Assembly: GCA_022447545.1 (NCBI GenBank)
Contig: JAKVBI010000022.1
Coordinates: forward strand, 1-64,000
From: Myxococcota bacterium
Lineage (GTDB): Bacteria; Myxococcota_A; UBA9160; SMWR01
Length of the DNA: 64,000 bases
Direction of reading: 5' to 3'
The notes under the pieces are model-generated. The model was given only the letters and a program-made list of their open reading frames with translations. It ran no database searches and was not told the DNA's origin. The position numbers were made by a program, and so were the translations under genes. Positions 16,455-26,488 of the stretch are shown in pieces (the first letter of the stretch is position 1; the number at the start of each line of letters is the position of its first letter).

Positions 16455-17750
16455 TCAGAGTTCCCCCAGAAAGTCGAAATACCCGGGCCAGGTTTTCGAG
16501 ACACAGCTGGGATCCAGAATGATGACCTCGGGTACTGCCAATCCTGCCAACGAGAAGGCCATGGCCATCCGGTGATCGTCGTAGGTCGCGATCTGGGCCC
16601 CGCGAATCGCACCGGGTCGGATTTCGATGAAGTCTTCACCCGCCCGGGCGTCGGCGCCGAGCTTGCCCAGTTCAGTTTCCAGCGCGGACAGTCGGTCGGT
16701 TTCCTTGATGCGCAAAGTTTCGAGGCCTCGAAGGCGGGACGGGCTGCGGGCGAATGCCGCAACCACGGCCAGGGCCAGGGCGGCGTCCGGGAGGTCGTTG
16801 AGGTTCGCGTCGATGCCCATCAGGTCCCCGGTGGGCCCGCGGACCTCGGCGAAATCCTCTCCGCGCATGACCTGGCAACCCATGCGGGCCAGCATGTCGA
16901 GGAGGGCGAAGTCGGCCTGGTGGGAGGCGTTCGGAATTCCCTCCACCCGCACTCGGCCCCCCGCAATGGCGGCGGCACAGAAAGGGTAGGCGGCCGCCGA
17001 GGCGTCGGCCTCGATCGTGTAGGAGCGTCCCTGATAGCCGAGGCCCGCACGAACACGAAGGCTCGTGTCCCCGCTCCACTCGGCACTCGCCCCAAATGCT
17101 CTCATGAGGTCGAGTGTCAGATCCACATAGGGTCTGGAGACCAGACGGCCCTCGACCAGGCTCAGCGATACATCGCGCTCCGCGTAGGGGGACGCCAGGA
17201 GGACCGCGGAGACGAATTGACTCGAGCGACGCGCGTCGATGCTGGCCGCGCCGCCCGTCAGCCCCGTGCCCTCCACGCGTACGGGCGGGCAGCCCGCATG
17301 CTCGAGGGGTTCGACCCGCGCACCGAGTTGGGAGAGCGTGTCGATGAGATCCGAAATGGGCCGTTCACGCATTCGCGGGGTGCCATCGAATTCCACCCAG
17401 CCCCTGCCCAGCGTACTGGCCGCGGTCAGGAATCGTGCGCTGGTGCCCGAGTTCTGGATGTCGAGAGAGCGCCCGGGGAGTTTCAGGTCCCCGTCGAGTC
17501 CGGAAACCGTCCACGGGTCATGGGAGACATCGATCGGGCATCCCAGCGCCGCCAGGGCTTCGATCATCACCCGGGTGTCGTCACTCTCGAGTCCCCCGTG
17601 CAGTCGGCTTTCGCCCTGGGCCAGGGCCGCTACCAACAGTGCGCGGTTGGTCAGGCTCTTGGAGCCCGGCACGCGGACCACGGCGTCGAGCGGGCCTCGC
17701 GGTGCGACCACCAGTGAATCCGGAAGGGGAGGGTTGGGCACAGGCGTCAA
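16455..17750 (-). CDS. aroA: 3-phosphoshikimate 1-carboxyvinyltransferase (EPSP synthase)
   Basis: This is a roughly 431-residue EPSP synthase, the shikimate-pathway step joining phosphoenolpyruvate to shikimate-3-phosphate. Visible motifs are PGSKSLTNRA (28-37, shikimate-3-P binding), NSGTSARFL (100-108, PEP/glyphosate loop), and the second family signature RIKETDRL near 340. The C-terminal D-D-H-R-M-A-M segment is complete. The frame stays open far upstream into the divergent aminotransferase, so the start was set by homology: TTG 17750 has GGTGGGG upstream, and GTG 17741 is the alternative. The length is normal for the family. Confidence 0.93.
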   Translation of the reverse strand: MTPVPNPPLPDSLVVAPRGPLDAVVRVPGSKSLTNRALLVAALAQGESRLHGGLESDDTRVMIEALAALGCPIDVSHDPWTVSGLDGDLKLPGRSLDIQNSGTSARFLTAASTLGRGWVEFDGTPRMRERPISDLIDTLSQLGARVEPLEHAGCPPVRVEGTGLTGGAASIDARRSSQFVSAVLLASPYAERDVSLSLVEGRLVSRPYVDLTLDLMRAFGASAEWSGDTSLRVRAGLGYQGRSYTIEADASAAAYPFCAAAIAGGRVRVEGIPNASHQADFALLDMLARMGCQVMRGEDFAEVRGPTGDLMGIDANLNDLPDAALALAVVAAFARSPSRLRGLETLRIKETDRLSALETELGKLGADARAGEDFIEIRPGAIRGAQIATYDDHRMAMAFSLAGLAVPEVIILDPSCVSKTWPGYFDFLGEL

Positions 17751-18153
17751 ATTAGCCCCACCCAGGGAGTTCGTCGCGCGGGACTCCGGGAAGAGGGGGT
17801 GGGCGCTCGATTCTCGGCCTCTCAGCGAGGCCCTGGGAGTCCAGGAGCAGCGTTGAGGCACCCTGGGGTGTCCGATACACTGCCGTCGCCGTGGCCTTTT
17901 CGCGTGCGAACCATGCGCGGAACCGTGTCCCCCAGGCGATCGGGCCGTTTGCGTGGCTCGGATCCGTCTGGCACGGGGGACGCTGACGGGGCGCGAGATC
18001 AATGAGGCCTGGGTTCGACCGTTCGACGAATGGCGTTGGGTTGGGCCTGCTGAACGCACGATACGAGTCGTTCGAAATGCATGCAGCACGGCAGAAACGC
18101 CGGGATTTGTACCTCGAGCGGGCCCTCCAAAACCGAGAGCGGGAGCCAGGGAC
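17751..18153. other. Intergenic region between divergent aroA and aminotransferase genes
   Basis: These 403 bp hold no convincing gene. A possible plus-strand promoter (TTGAGG, 17 bp, TACACT) lies at 17853-17881, which would leave a leader of about 265 nt before the aminotransferase start. Short open frames in the leader (one from ATG 17913) lack ribosome-binding sites and codon bias and look incidental. The aroA promoter must also lie here on the other strand, but I could not pick it out. Confidence 0.5.
17853..17881 (+). promoter_or_regulatory. Candidate sigma70-type promoter for the serine-biosynthesis genes
   Basis: TTGAGG (17853-17858) and TACACT (17876-17881) are separated by 17 bp on the plus strand. 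The spacing is ideal and each hexamer matches four of six consensus bases. It would read toward the aminotransferase and serA. The prediction is by eye only. Confidence 0.3.
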
Positions 18154-19296
18154 ATGTTGAAGCGTCGCCTCTTCACGCCTGGGCCCGTTCCTGTTCCCAG
18201 CCGCGTCCGACAGGCCATGGCCCAGCCCATCCTCAACCACCGGGCGGCCGATTTTCTGCCGGTCTTCGAGCGTTGCCGAAAGGGACTGCAGCGTGTGTTC
18301 CAGACGGAATCTCCAGTCGTGATCCTCGCGGCTTCGGCCACGGGAGCCATGGACTCTGCGGTGTCGAACATGCTGTCGCCTGGTGACCACGCTCTCGTAG
18401 TGCGCGGTGGCAAGTTCGGCGAGCGCTGGGGAGAGATCTGCGCCAGTTACGGCGTTCGGACCACCTGCATCGATGTCGAATGGGGACGGGCGGTCGACCC
18501 CGCAGCGGTGGAGCGGGCCCTGGAAACGGCCCCTGATATTCGGGCCGTCTACGTGACTGCTTCGGAGACCAGCACCGGCGTGCGCCACCCCGTGCGGGAA
18601 ATTGCGGAAGTAGTTCGGCGCGGTGGGGATCGCCTGCTGGCCGTGGACGCGGTGACGGCGGCCGGGGTCTATGACCTGCCCATGGATCGGTGGGAACTCG
18701 ACGTGGTGGTTTCGGGCTCTCAGAAGGCGTTCATGTTGCCGCCGGGCCTGGCCTTTATCGGCTTGTCCGAGCGTGCTCAGCGTTTCATGGGCACCGCCAC
18801 CTGCAGCCGCTTTTATTTCGATCTTGGAGCCGAGTTGAAGGCGCTGCCCAAAGACCAGACTTCATGGACCCCCGCGGTGGGTCTGTTGATGGGACTCGAC
18901 GAGTCTCTGAAGATCATTCTCGAGGAACAGGGGCTCGAAGAGACTTGGGCACGAACCGAGGAGTTGGCCCGGGTCACACGCGAAGCCATGTGTGCCATCG
19001 GTCTCGAGTTGCTCGCACCCGACGCGCCCAGCCCCGCGACGACGGCGGTGCGGGTGCCCGATGGTGTCGAGGGGCCCGCTTTTCGCAAGTACCTTCGGGA
19101 TGAACTCGGCTATACGCTGGCCGATGGACAAGACTCGCTCAAGGGCAAAGTGTTTCGTATCGCGCACCTGGGCTACTTCGACCGCTTCGATACGATTGCT
19201 GCCATCGCTGCCATCGAGATGGCATTGATCGCCAACGGCCACGATGCGCCTCCGGGAGAGGCGACGCGGCTGGCGGTGGAGTTGTTGTCCAAGTAG
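18154..19296 (+). CDS. PLP aminotransferase of the alanine-glyoxylate/serine class, probable phosphoserine aminotransferase role
   Basis: This is a 380-residue fold-type I (class V) aminotransferase. It starts LFTPGPVPVPSRVRQAM, has the PLP-contacting A-S-A-T-G-A-M-D segment and the Schiff-base Lys in SGSQKAFMLPPG, and ends with the small C-terminal domain. The family includes serine-pyruvate and alanine-glyoxylate transaminases and, in many archaea and deltaproteobacteria, a phosphoserine aminotransferase that replaces SerC. Because serA follows 42 bp downstream, conversion of 3-phosphohydroxypyruvate to phosphoserine is the likely job (context inference). ATG 18154 has GGGAGCCAGGG upstream. 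Confidence 0.88.
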   Translation: MLKRRLFTPGPVPVPSRVRQAMAQPILNHRAADFLPVFERCRKGLQRVFQTESPVVILAASATGAMDSAVSNMLSPGDHALVVRGGKFGERWGEICASYGVRTTCIDVEWGRAVDPAAVERALETAPDIRAVYVTASETSTGVRHPVREIAEVVRRGGDRLLAVDAVTAAGVYDLPMDRWELDVVVSGSQKAFMLPPGLAFIGLSERAQRFMGTATCSRFYFDLGAELKALPKDQTSWTPAVGLLMGLDESLKIILEEQGLEETWARTEELARVTREAMCAIGLELLAPDAPSPATTAVRVPDGVEGPAFRKYLRDELGYTLADGQDSLKGKVFRIAHLGYFDRFDTIAAIAAIEMALIANGHDAPPGEATRLAVELLSK

Positions 19297-19338
19297 CGGT
19301 GGGCGTGGACCCCGGGTACGCCCGGGCAGGGGGACGTC

Positions 19339-20925
19339 GTGGTCAAGGTGCTGGTAACGGATTCGCTGGCGGAGGCCGGTCTCGAGGTGCTCGAGGCCGC
19401 CGATGGAATTGATCTCGTTTATCGGCCTGAAATCAGCCATGACGAGTTGCTGAACGCGATCGCCGACGCCCACGGTCTGGTGGTGCGGAGTGGCACGAAG
19501 GTCACCGAGGACGTCATTGCGGCTGCCCCTGAATTGCGGGCGATCGGACGTGCGGGCATCGGCGTGGACAACGTCGATGTTCCGGCTGCGACGGCTCGCG
19601 GAATCGCGGTGATGAATACACCCGGGGGCAACAATGTCACCACTGCCGAACACGCCATTGCGCTGTTGATTTCGGTGGCCCGACGCATTCCCCAGGCCAA
19701 TGCCGCCACTCGGGCCGGGAGCTGGGAGAAGCAGTCCTTCATGGGGTTGGAACTCAGCAACCGGACGCTGGGAGTGGTGGGCCTGGGGAATGTCGGTCGC
19801 ATTGTGGCCCGGCTCGCCCAGGGGCTGGGGATGAAGGTTGTCGGTCACGACCCATTCCTCACGGAATCCGCGGCCAGTCGTGTCGACGTTGAGTTGGTGC
19901 CCTTCGAAGAATTGCTCCAGCGCTCCGACGCCATCACAGTTCATGTGCCCAGGACGCCGGACACCACGGGGCTCCTTGGTGCGGAAGCCTTCGAACGGAC
20001 GCGGCCGGGGGTGATCGTGATCAACGCCGCACGTGGGGGCATCGTGGACGAGCAGGCTCTGCTGGATGCCCTAAACAGCGGTGCCGTGGGAGGGGCGGGG
20101 CTGGATGTCTTCGTCGAAGAGCCGCCGGGCGCCGATCACCCCCTGGTGTGTCACGACAAGGTCGTCTGTACTCCCCACCTCGGAGCCTCTACCGAGCAGG
20201 CCCAGCTCAACGTCGCCATGGCAGTCGCCCAGCAGATGCGGGACTTCCTGCTATCGGGTGTGCTCGACAATGCCATCAACGTGCCCTCGATCTCAAGAGA
20301 GCGCCTGGCCGAGATCCGCCCCTTTCTTCAGCTTGCGGAACGTCTGGGGCGCATGCAGGGACAGCTGTGCGATGCCGCCATCGACCAGGTGGAAATCGAG
20401 TACTCGGGAGATGCGGCCTTCGAGGACGTTGCCCCCATCACCATCGCGGTGCTCAAGGGGTTGCTGGAGGCGAGCACGGATCAGGTCAACATGGTCAATG
20501 CCCCCATACTCACCCAGCAGCGGGGCATCAAGGTGGTGGAGTCGAAGACGAGTCGCAGTCAGGACTTCGCCAGCGCCATCAGCACTCGGCTGTCGGGGAG
20601 CTACAACAGGCTGGTCGTGGGCGCCGTGTTCCACGGCGGGCAACCTCGCATCGTGCGTATTGATGACTTCATGCTCGAGGCGATCCCCGAAGGACCGACC
20701 CTGTTGATTCACAATCACGACGAGCCCGGAGTGGTGGGCCTGGTGGGGAGCCTGCTTGGGGAAGGTGGGATCAACATCTCTCGCATGCAGTTGGCGTTGG
20801 CACCGGATCGCCCCGAGGCCGCGATGCTGGTGAATGTCGATCACACCCCTTCCCCCGATGTGATGCGGGGATTGGTCGCGTTGCCTCAGGTCATCTCGGC
20901 GCGGGCACTCGATCTCGGTTCCTGA
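19339..20925 (+). CDS. serA: D-3-phosphoglycerate dehydrogenase
   Basis: This 528-residue enzyme commits 3-phosphoglycerate to serine synthesis. Its length and order match the long form: a substrate domain, the NAD domain with G-L-G-N-V-G-R (about 150-156) and catalytic Arg/Glu/His regions (N-A-A-R-G-G, C-T-P-H-L-G-A-S), an intervening ASB-like domain (about 320-450), and a C-terminal ACT domain (H-N-H-D-E-P-G-V-V-G onward) that would give serine feedback control. The GTG start at 19339 has CAGGGGGAC upstream. With the preceding aminotransferase it forms a serine-biosynthesis pair; no serB was seen. Confidence 0.96.
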   Translation: MVKVLVTDSLAEAGLEVLEAADGIDLVYRPEISHDELLNAIADAHGLVVRSGTKVTEDVIAAAPELRAIGRAGIGVDNVDVPAATARGIAVMNTPGGNNVTTAEHAIALLISVARRIPQANAATRAGSWEKQSFMGLELSNRTLGVVGLGNVGRIVARLAQGLGMKVVGHDPFLTESAASRVDVELVPFEELLQRSDAITVHVPRTPDTTGLLGAEAFERTRPGVIVINAARGGIVDEQALLDALNSGAVGGAGLDVFVEEPPGADHPLVCHDKVVCTPHLGASTEQAQLNVAMAVAQQMRDFLLSGVLDNAINVPSISRERLAEIRPFLQLAERLGRMQGQLCDAAIDQVEIEYSGDAAFEDVAPITIAVLKGLLEASTDQVNMVNAPILTQQRGIKVVESKTSRSQDFASAISTRLSGSYNRLVVGAVFHGGQPRIVRIDDFMLEAIPEGPTLLIHNHDEPGVVGLVGSLLGEGGINISRMQLALAPDRPEAAMLVNVDHTPSPDVMRGLVALPQVISARALDLGS

Positions 20926-20979
20926 CCCGACCCGATCCGCGCCCTCAACTCAACGCCCGGAACGTACGAGAAGTCAGAA

Positions 20980-21666
20980 ATGGCCCGCTCGCTGCGTCTG
21001 CTGAGTGCGAATCTCGCCAACGGTTCTGTTTCGCCCTGCGCTCTCCGGAATCTGGTGCAGAGCTGGGAGGTGGAGATCGCGATCGTGCAGGAGACGACGC
21101 CCCCACTCGCAGAGGCCCTGTCGGAGGTTCTCCCTCATGGCGACTTCGAGCCCGCAACGGATTACACAGGCATGGGGATCGCGTCGAGGCACCCGGCGGA
21201 ATTCCACCGAATCCCTCTGGTCTATCGAAGGCTGCACATCGCGAAGTTGCGCCCGGAGCTCTGGCCCGGATTGGGTGCGGAGCTCGAACTGATCGGAATC
21301 CACATTGCAGCGCCCCATATCGCGCCGTTCTGGGCCCAGCCGCGTCGCCGGGCCGCGCAGCTCGCCGAATTGTTTCGGTACACGCGGTCGAAGGGTGTGG
21401 CGGGTCGAGTCGTGGCCGGCGACTTCAACGCTACGCCGATGTGGCCCGTTTACCGGGCGATGGTTGGCGAATTTGTCGATCTCGTGGCCGATCAGGCGCA
21501 GCGTCACCAGGGGACTTCAGCACGAACCTGGCCCCAATGGCGGGGGCCGGCTCTTTTTCGTATCGATCACTGCTTTGGGCAGGGTCTCAAGGCGGCCCAT
21601 TGTGAGGCAGTGCCGGTTCCGGGCTCAGACCATTACGGTCTTCTGGTGGATCTGGAACTTCCCTGA
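20980..21666 (+). CDS. Endonuclease/exonuclease/phosphatase (EEP) family protein
   Basis: This is a 228-residue EEP-fold protein: LRLLSANLANGS at the N-terminus (metal-binding Asn), E in AIVQETTP, the active-site VVAGDFNATP, R-I-D-H and the final SDHYGLLVDLEL. These are the metal and catalytic residues of the DNase I/AP endonuclease/phosphodiesterase superfamily. No signal peptide is evident. It is shorter than most and may act on nucleic acid or a phosphodiester; the substrate is unknown. The start ATG lies 54 bp after serA with a poor ribosome-binding site. Confidence 0.8.
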   Translation: MARSLRLLSANLANGSVSPCALRNLVQSWEVEIAIVQETTPPLAEALSEVLPHGDFEPATDYTGMGIASRHPAEFHRIPLVYRRLHIAKLRPELWPGLGAELELIGIHIAAPHIAPFWAQPRRRAAQLAELFRYTRSKGVAGRVVAGDFNATPMWPVYRAMVGEFVDLVADQAQRHQGTSARTWPQWRGPALFRIDHCFGQGLKAAHCEAVPVPGSDHYGLLVDLELP

Positions 21667-21952
21667 GCAAAATGCGGCGAACGAGCGGGGCGACAGCGTC
21701 CCGTGGTTTGTTTTCCGAGCCTTTCGTTTGCTACGCCCGGCTCGATGACTGTCGCCCGCTCGCCCGCCAGCGAATGCGAGTAGCTCCGACTTTCGGGGAT
21801 ACAGGCACTCTCAGGGGGTGAGTTGGGAACATAGACGAAGAAAAGACGAAAGTCAAACCTGATTTCATCTACAACAAAACTCGACACGGCAGGGCCGCGC
21901 GGGTACAAACGCTGCACCGTTTTGGATGTCGTGAAGTTTGTGACGCTCTTAC

Positions 21953-22025
21953 GGGCCGTTAGCTCAGATGGTAGAGCAGCGGGCTTTTAACCCGTTGGTC
22001 CTGGGTTCGATTCCCAGACGGCCCA
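21953..22025 (+). tRNA. trnK: tRNA-Lys (anticodon TTT)
   Basis: The 73-nt sequence folds as a full cloverleaf: acceptor GGGCCGT pairs with ACGGCCC, D-stem GCTC/GAGC, anticodon stem with loop CTTTTAA (anticodon TTT at 21986-21988), and T-arm CTGGG-TTCGATT-CCCAG. The discriminator is A at 22025 and CCA is not encoded. The 286 bp upstream (21667-21952) carry no gene; an AT-rich stretch around 21836-21890 may contribute to its promoter. Confidence 0.97.
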
Positions 22026-22100
22026 TGATCACGCCCCTGCCCGCTGGAGCTCATCGGGTGAGGGTTGGGTTCGGACCCAGATGCACTTTCGCCCGCCGCC

Positions 22101-23714
22101 ATGCCGCTGAATTCACCGGTGGGACTTCCTCCGACCGCACTGGGTCCTCATGCCGTGGCCCTGGGCGCGACTCGTCATCCAGGCCGCGTGGCCGTTCGCC
22201 ACGCCGATGGGCCCGCGCTGACCTACGCGGAGCTGGACGAGCGGGCGCGGCGCTGCGCGACGGCACTGCACCGACTGGGTTGCGGCGAGGGCACCCACGT
22301 GGCCACGCTCGTCCACAATGGCTTCGACGGCCAGGGGATCTGGTTGGGGCTGGGGTGGCTACGGGCCATCGAGGTGCCCTTGAACACAGAACTGAAGGGC
22401 GCGCTCCTGCGGCATGCGCTGCGGGCCTCCGAGGCCCGAATCCTGGTGACCACTTCGGAATTTCTCACCCGGGTCGCAGAGGTCGAGGACGCCCTGCCGG
22501 CGCTCGAGCGAGTGGTCGTGGTGGATGGGATGACATCGGAGTTGCGGTCGTTGAGGGTGGAAGTCGATCCGTTGCCTGATCTGGCGGATGTGGAGCCCGC
22601 CAACGGGTTGGAGGGGCCTTCGTACCGGGACATCGCCGCGCTGCTGTTTACATCGGGAACGACGGGGCCCGCCAAGGCGGTGCTGACGCCCTGGGCGGTC
22701 ATCTACCAGAACTGGTCCTGGGTACCGGCGGACGCCGCCGAGCCCGGCGAAGGTGTCTACTGTGCGATGCCGCTGTTCCACAACTCGGGCCGAGCGGCTC
22801 TGAACGGTGCGATGGTGCGAGGACTGACCTTCGTCTTTCGGGAGAAGTTCTCGGCTGAGCGCTTCTGGGACGATGTGAAGAATCACGAGTGTCGAGCTGC
22901 ATCGTTGGTGGGCCCCATGACGGCGCTCCTCCACTCACGTGCAGAACGAGAGGACGACGCCGACAATCCTCTGCGAGCGATCCTGTGTGGTCCGTTGATC
23001 CGTGAGATCGACGATTTCGAGCGGCGCTTTGGTCTGAGAGTTGCCACGGGGTTCGGTCAGACGGAAATCGGAATGGCGCTGGTGACCGATTGGAATCATG
23101 GACCGTGGTCGAGTTGCGGAAGGGAACGCCTCGATTACCCGCGGCCTGAAGTGCGGGTGGTGGACGAGCACGACCAGCCCCTGGGGCCGGGGGAGGTGGG
23201 GGAACTGGTGGTCCGCAGCCCGGAGCCCTGGGCTCTCAACGCCGGTTATTTCGAACTTCCCGAGGCCACCGCCCGTGCGTGGCGCAACGGTTGGTTTCAT
23301 ACCGGTGATGCCTTTCGGTACGACGAGCAGGGTTGGTTTTATCTCGTTGATCGGATGAACGATGCCATCCGTCGCCGCGGGGAGAATATTTCGAGTTTTG
23401 AGGTGGAGGAACTCGTGGGTGGCCATCCCGAGGTCGTCGAATGTGCGGCCGTTGCGGAGCCGGCCGAACTCGGAGAGGACGAAGTACGGATCGTAGTCGT
23501 GGTCCGAGACCCGGATTCCTTCGAGCCTGCAGCACTGTTGGCGTGGCTGGAGCCCCGCATGCCCCGTTACATGTGGCCCCGGTACGTGGAGCCGATGAAG
23601 GCACTTCCCCGCAACGAAACCACCGGTCGGATCAAGAAGCATGAACTGCGAGCGATGGGCCTTGGGCCCGATTGTTGGGACCGTGAGAAATGGGGAAGCC
23701 GCTCTCGGGCTTGA
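22101..23714 (+). CDS. AMP-forming acyl-CoA synthetase (CaiC-like)
   Basis: This 537-residue ANL-superfamily ligase has the P-loop LLFTSGTTGPAKAVL (about 190-204), the G-F-G-Q-T-E motif, W-F-H-T-G-D, D-R-M-N-D-A-I-R-R-R-G-E-N-I hinge, and a C-terminal catalytic Lys region (T-T-G-R-I-K-K). It should activate a carboxylate with ATP and CoA; the family resemblance is to crotonobetaine/carnitine-CoA ligases, but the substrate is not determinable. ATG 22101 is the start; the frame is open about 36 bp further up. It lies 75 bp after the tRNA gene. The CoA-transferase at 31.5 kb and crotonase at 6.1 kb may share its acyl-CoA chemistry. Confidence 0.88.
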   Translation: MPLNSPVGLPPTALGPHAVALGATRHPGRVAVRHADGPALTYAELDERARRCATALHRLGCGEGTHVATLVHNGFDGQGIWLGLGWLRAIEVPLNTELKGALLRHALRASEARILVTTSEFLTRVAEVEDALPALERVVVVDGMTSELRSLRVEVDPLPDLADVEPANGLEGPSYRDIAALLFTSGTTGPAKAVLTPWAVIYQNWSWVPADAAEPGEGVYCAMPLFHNSGRAALNGAMVRGLTFVFREKFSAERFWDDVKNHECRAASLVGPMTALLHSRAEREDDADNPLRAILCGPLIREIDDFERRFGLRVATGFGQTEIGMALVTDWNHGPWSSCGRERLDYPRPEVRVVDEHDQPLGPGEVGELVVRSPEPWALNAGYFELPEATARAWRNGWFHTGDAFRYDEQGWFYLVDRMNDAIRRRGENISSFEVEELVGGHPEVVECAAVAEPAELGEDEVRIVVVVRDPDSFEPAALLAWLEPRMPRYMWPRYVEPMKALPRNETTGRIKKHELRAMGLGPDCWDREKWGSRSRA

Positions 23715-23878
23715 GGTTGCGCGTTTTCCGTAGAAGGCTGCCCTACGAGTTCCAGCGCCAGCGGCCAGAGGGGGCTTGCCGGTTCCCCGGGGCACGGGAA
23801 AGCGTAGGGAAAGTCCATCGCTTCCCCTGGCTCCGACAAAAATTGAAAAACCGTTCGGATTATTTTTGTTTCGTGGGG

Positions 23879-23907
23879 TTGACCCCTCCCCGACCCGTGC
23901 GTAGTCT
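23879..23907 (+). promoter_or_regulatory. Probable groESL promoter
   Basis: TTGACC (23879-23884) and TAGTCT (23902-23907) are separated by 17 bp. Initiation would fall near 23914, directly at the CIRCE-like repeat, which is the standard geometry for HrcA-controlled groE operons. A sigma32-type promoter was not evident. Confidence 0.5.
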
Positions 23908-23915
23908 GCGCCGCG

Positions 23916-23942
23916 TTGGCAGTCGAACTGCTTCACTGCCAA
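23916..23942 (+). promoter_or_regulatory. CIRCE-like operator (HrcA site), variant arms
   Basis: The inverted repeat TTGGCAGTC - N9 - CACTGCCAA has the 9-9-9 geometry of CIRCE (consensus TTAGCACTC-N9-GAGTGCTAA) and sits at the start of the groESL transcript. The arms match each other at eight of nine positions but differ from consensus at three or four positions per arm. HrcA repression of groESL is the likely function; hrcA itself is not in the window. Confidence 0.6.
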
Positions 23943-24079
23943 AACGCAGCAGTGGTTTTGAACCACATGTGGGGAATGTGATGGGCAAGGCCCAGGCATT
24001 CCAAAACATCCCCAGAGGGACCGTTCCGAGCGGATGGTCACTCTTTAACACCATCTCAAGGTAGATCGGAGGAACCCCC

Positions 24080-24367
24080 ATGAAGATTCGTCCGCTCCAG
24101 GATCGAATCATCGTCAAGCGGCTGGAGGAGGAAGAGACCACCAAGGGTGGGATCATCATTCCCGACACCGCGAAGGAAAAGCCCTCAGAGGGCAAAGTCA
24201 TCGCCGTGGGCAACGGCAAGGTCGGTGAAGACGGCAAGCTCCGACCCGTGGAAGTCCAGAAGGGCGACAAGGTGCTGTTCAGTAAATACGCCGGCACCGA
24301 GGTCAACCTGGATGACGAGGAGCACCTGATCATTCGCGAGGACGATGTCCTCGGAATCGTGGAATAG
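24080..24367 (+). CDS. groES: Co-chaperonin GroES (Hsp10)
   Basis: This 95-residue protein has the full GroES pattern: [18 protein letters not shown], the mobile loop ([16 protein letters not shown]), [10 protein letters not shown], and the roof and C-terminal D-V-L-G-I-V-E. It forms the heptameric lid on GroEL for folding client proteins in the cytoplasm. The ribosome-binding site GGAGGA is at 24068-24073, 6 bp before ATG. groEL follows after 12 bp. Expression is probably under HrcA through the CIRCE-like site. Confidence 0.98.
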   Translation: MKIRPLQDRIIVKRLEEEETTKGGIIIPDTAKEKPSEGKVIAVGNGKVGEDGKLRPVEVQKGDKVLFSKYAGTEVNLDDEEHLIIREDDVLGIVE

Positions 24368-26023
<1,656 letters not shown>

Positions 26024-26488
26024 AAGGGCCGTTGATTGGCCCCAACAATGGAACGGCAGGGCCCCAGAACCCTTGAGGATCTGGGGCCCTGCCAGCCATC
26101 GTCTGGGGGGGGTATCCCGACCTGGGAATGGATGAAGAGGGGCGGAAGCAGCTGAAACCCCAGGTGGCCCCAGGTGAGTCTTTTTCACCCCATATTTGTT
26201 CGTGCGAGATTTCCCACGCGATCGTTGAACCATGGCTTTCGCCTGGCCTACCATGCCCGAGCCAAATCGAGCACCGGCACTCCGGACGAACCGGGGACGG
26301 GCTCGCGTGTCACACCTTTCTCCCATTGGGTGAACCGCTCCAGGAAGAGGCACGACCCAGTAGGAATCATCACTCCGAGAGACATCACCGAGCGACCGGA
26401 CCGGTTCTCGGGTCTTGGCCGAATGAACGCGCCAGGGCACGAGGAGGGGTGAAGGGCCGAGCGGCTGAAGGGCTGAACAGGGAGCAGC
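26024..26488. other. Intergenic region groEL-ino1
   Basis: No gene is supported in these 465 bp; open frames across them lack coding character and run into ino1 out of frame. The region begins with a strong hairpin (26055-26093). A weak promoter-like pair (TTGAAC at 26225-26230 and TACCAT at 26249-26254, 18-bp spacing) could serve ino1. The last 30 bp contain a repeated GGGCTGAA/AGGGAG stretch that provides the ino1 ribosome-binding site. Confidence 0.5.
26055..26093 (+). terminator. Strong hairpin after groEL, probable terminator
   Basis: The arms GGCAGGGCCCCAGA and TCTGGGGCCCTGCC pair perfectly over 14 bp around an 11-nt loop, giving a very stable stem 31 bp after the groEL stop. No T-run follows, so it is either a GC-only terminator, a 3'-end stabiliser, or a partner of Rho-dependent termination. 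Confidence 0.6.

Larger units (their letters stand above)
23715..24079. other. groES upstream region and leader
   Basis: These 365 bp contain no gene. They hold an AT-rich patch (23838-23870), a promoter-like TTGACC/TAGTCT pair, a CIRCE-like inverted repeat at the predicted transcription start, a small hairpin (GTGGTT/AACCAC, 23952-23966) overlapping a 10-bp palindrome CCACATGTGG (23963-23972), and a second hairpin plus possible ribosome-binding-site pairing before groES. Confidence 0.6.

Noticed and set aside
17799-18005. A leader peptide upstream of the aminotransferase
   Set aside because: The candidate has no ribosome-binding site, no serine-rich run or attenuator hairpin, and ordinary non-coding composition.
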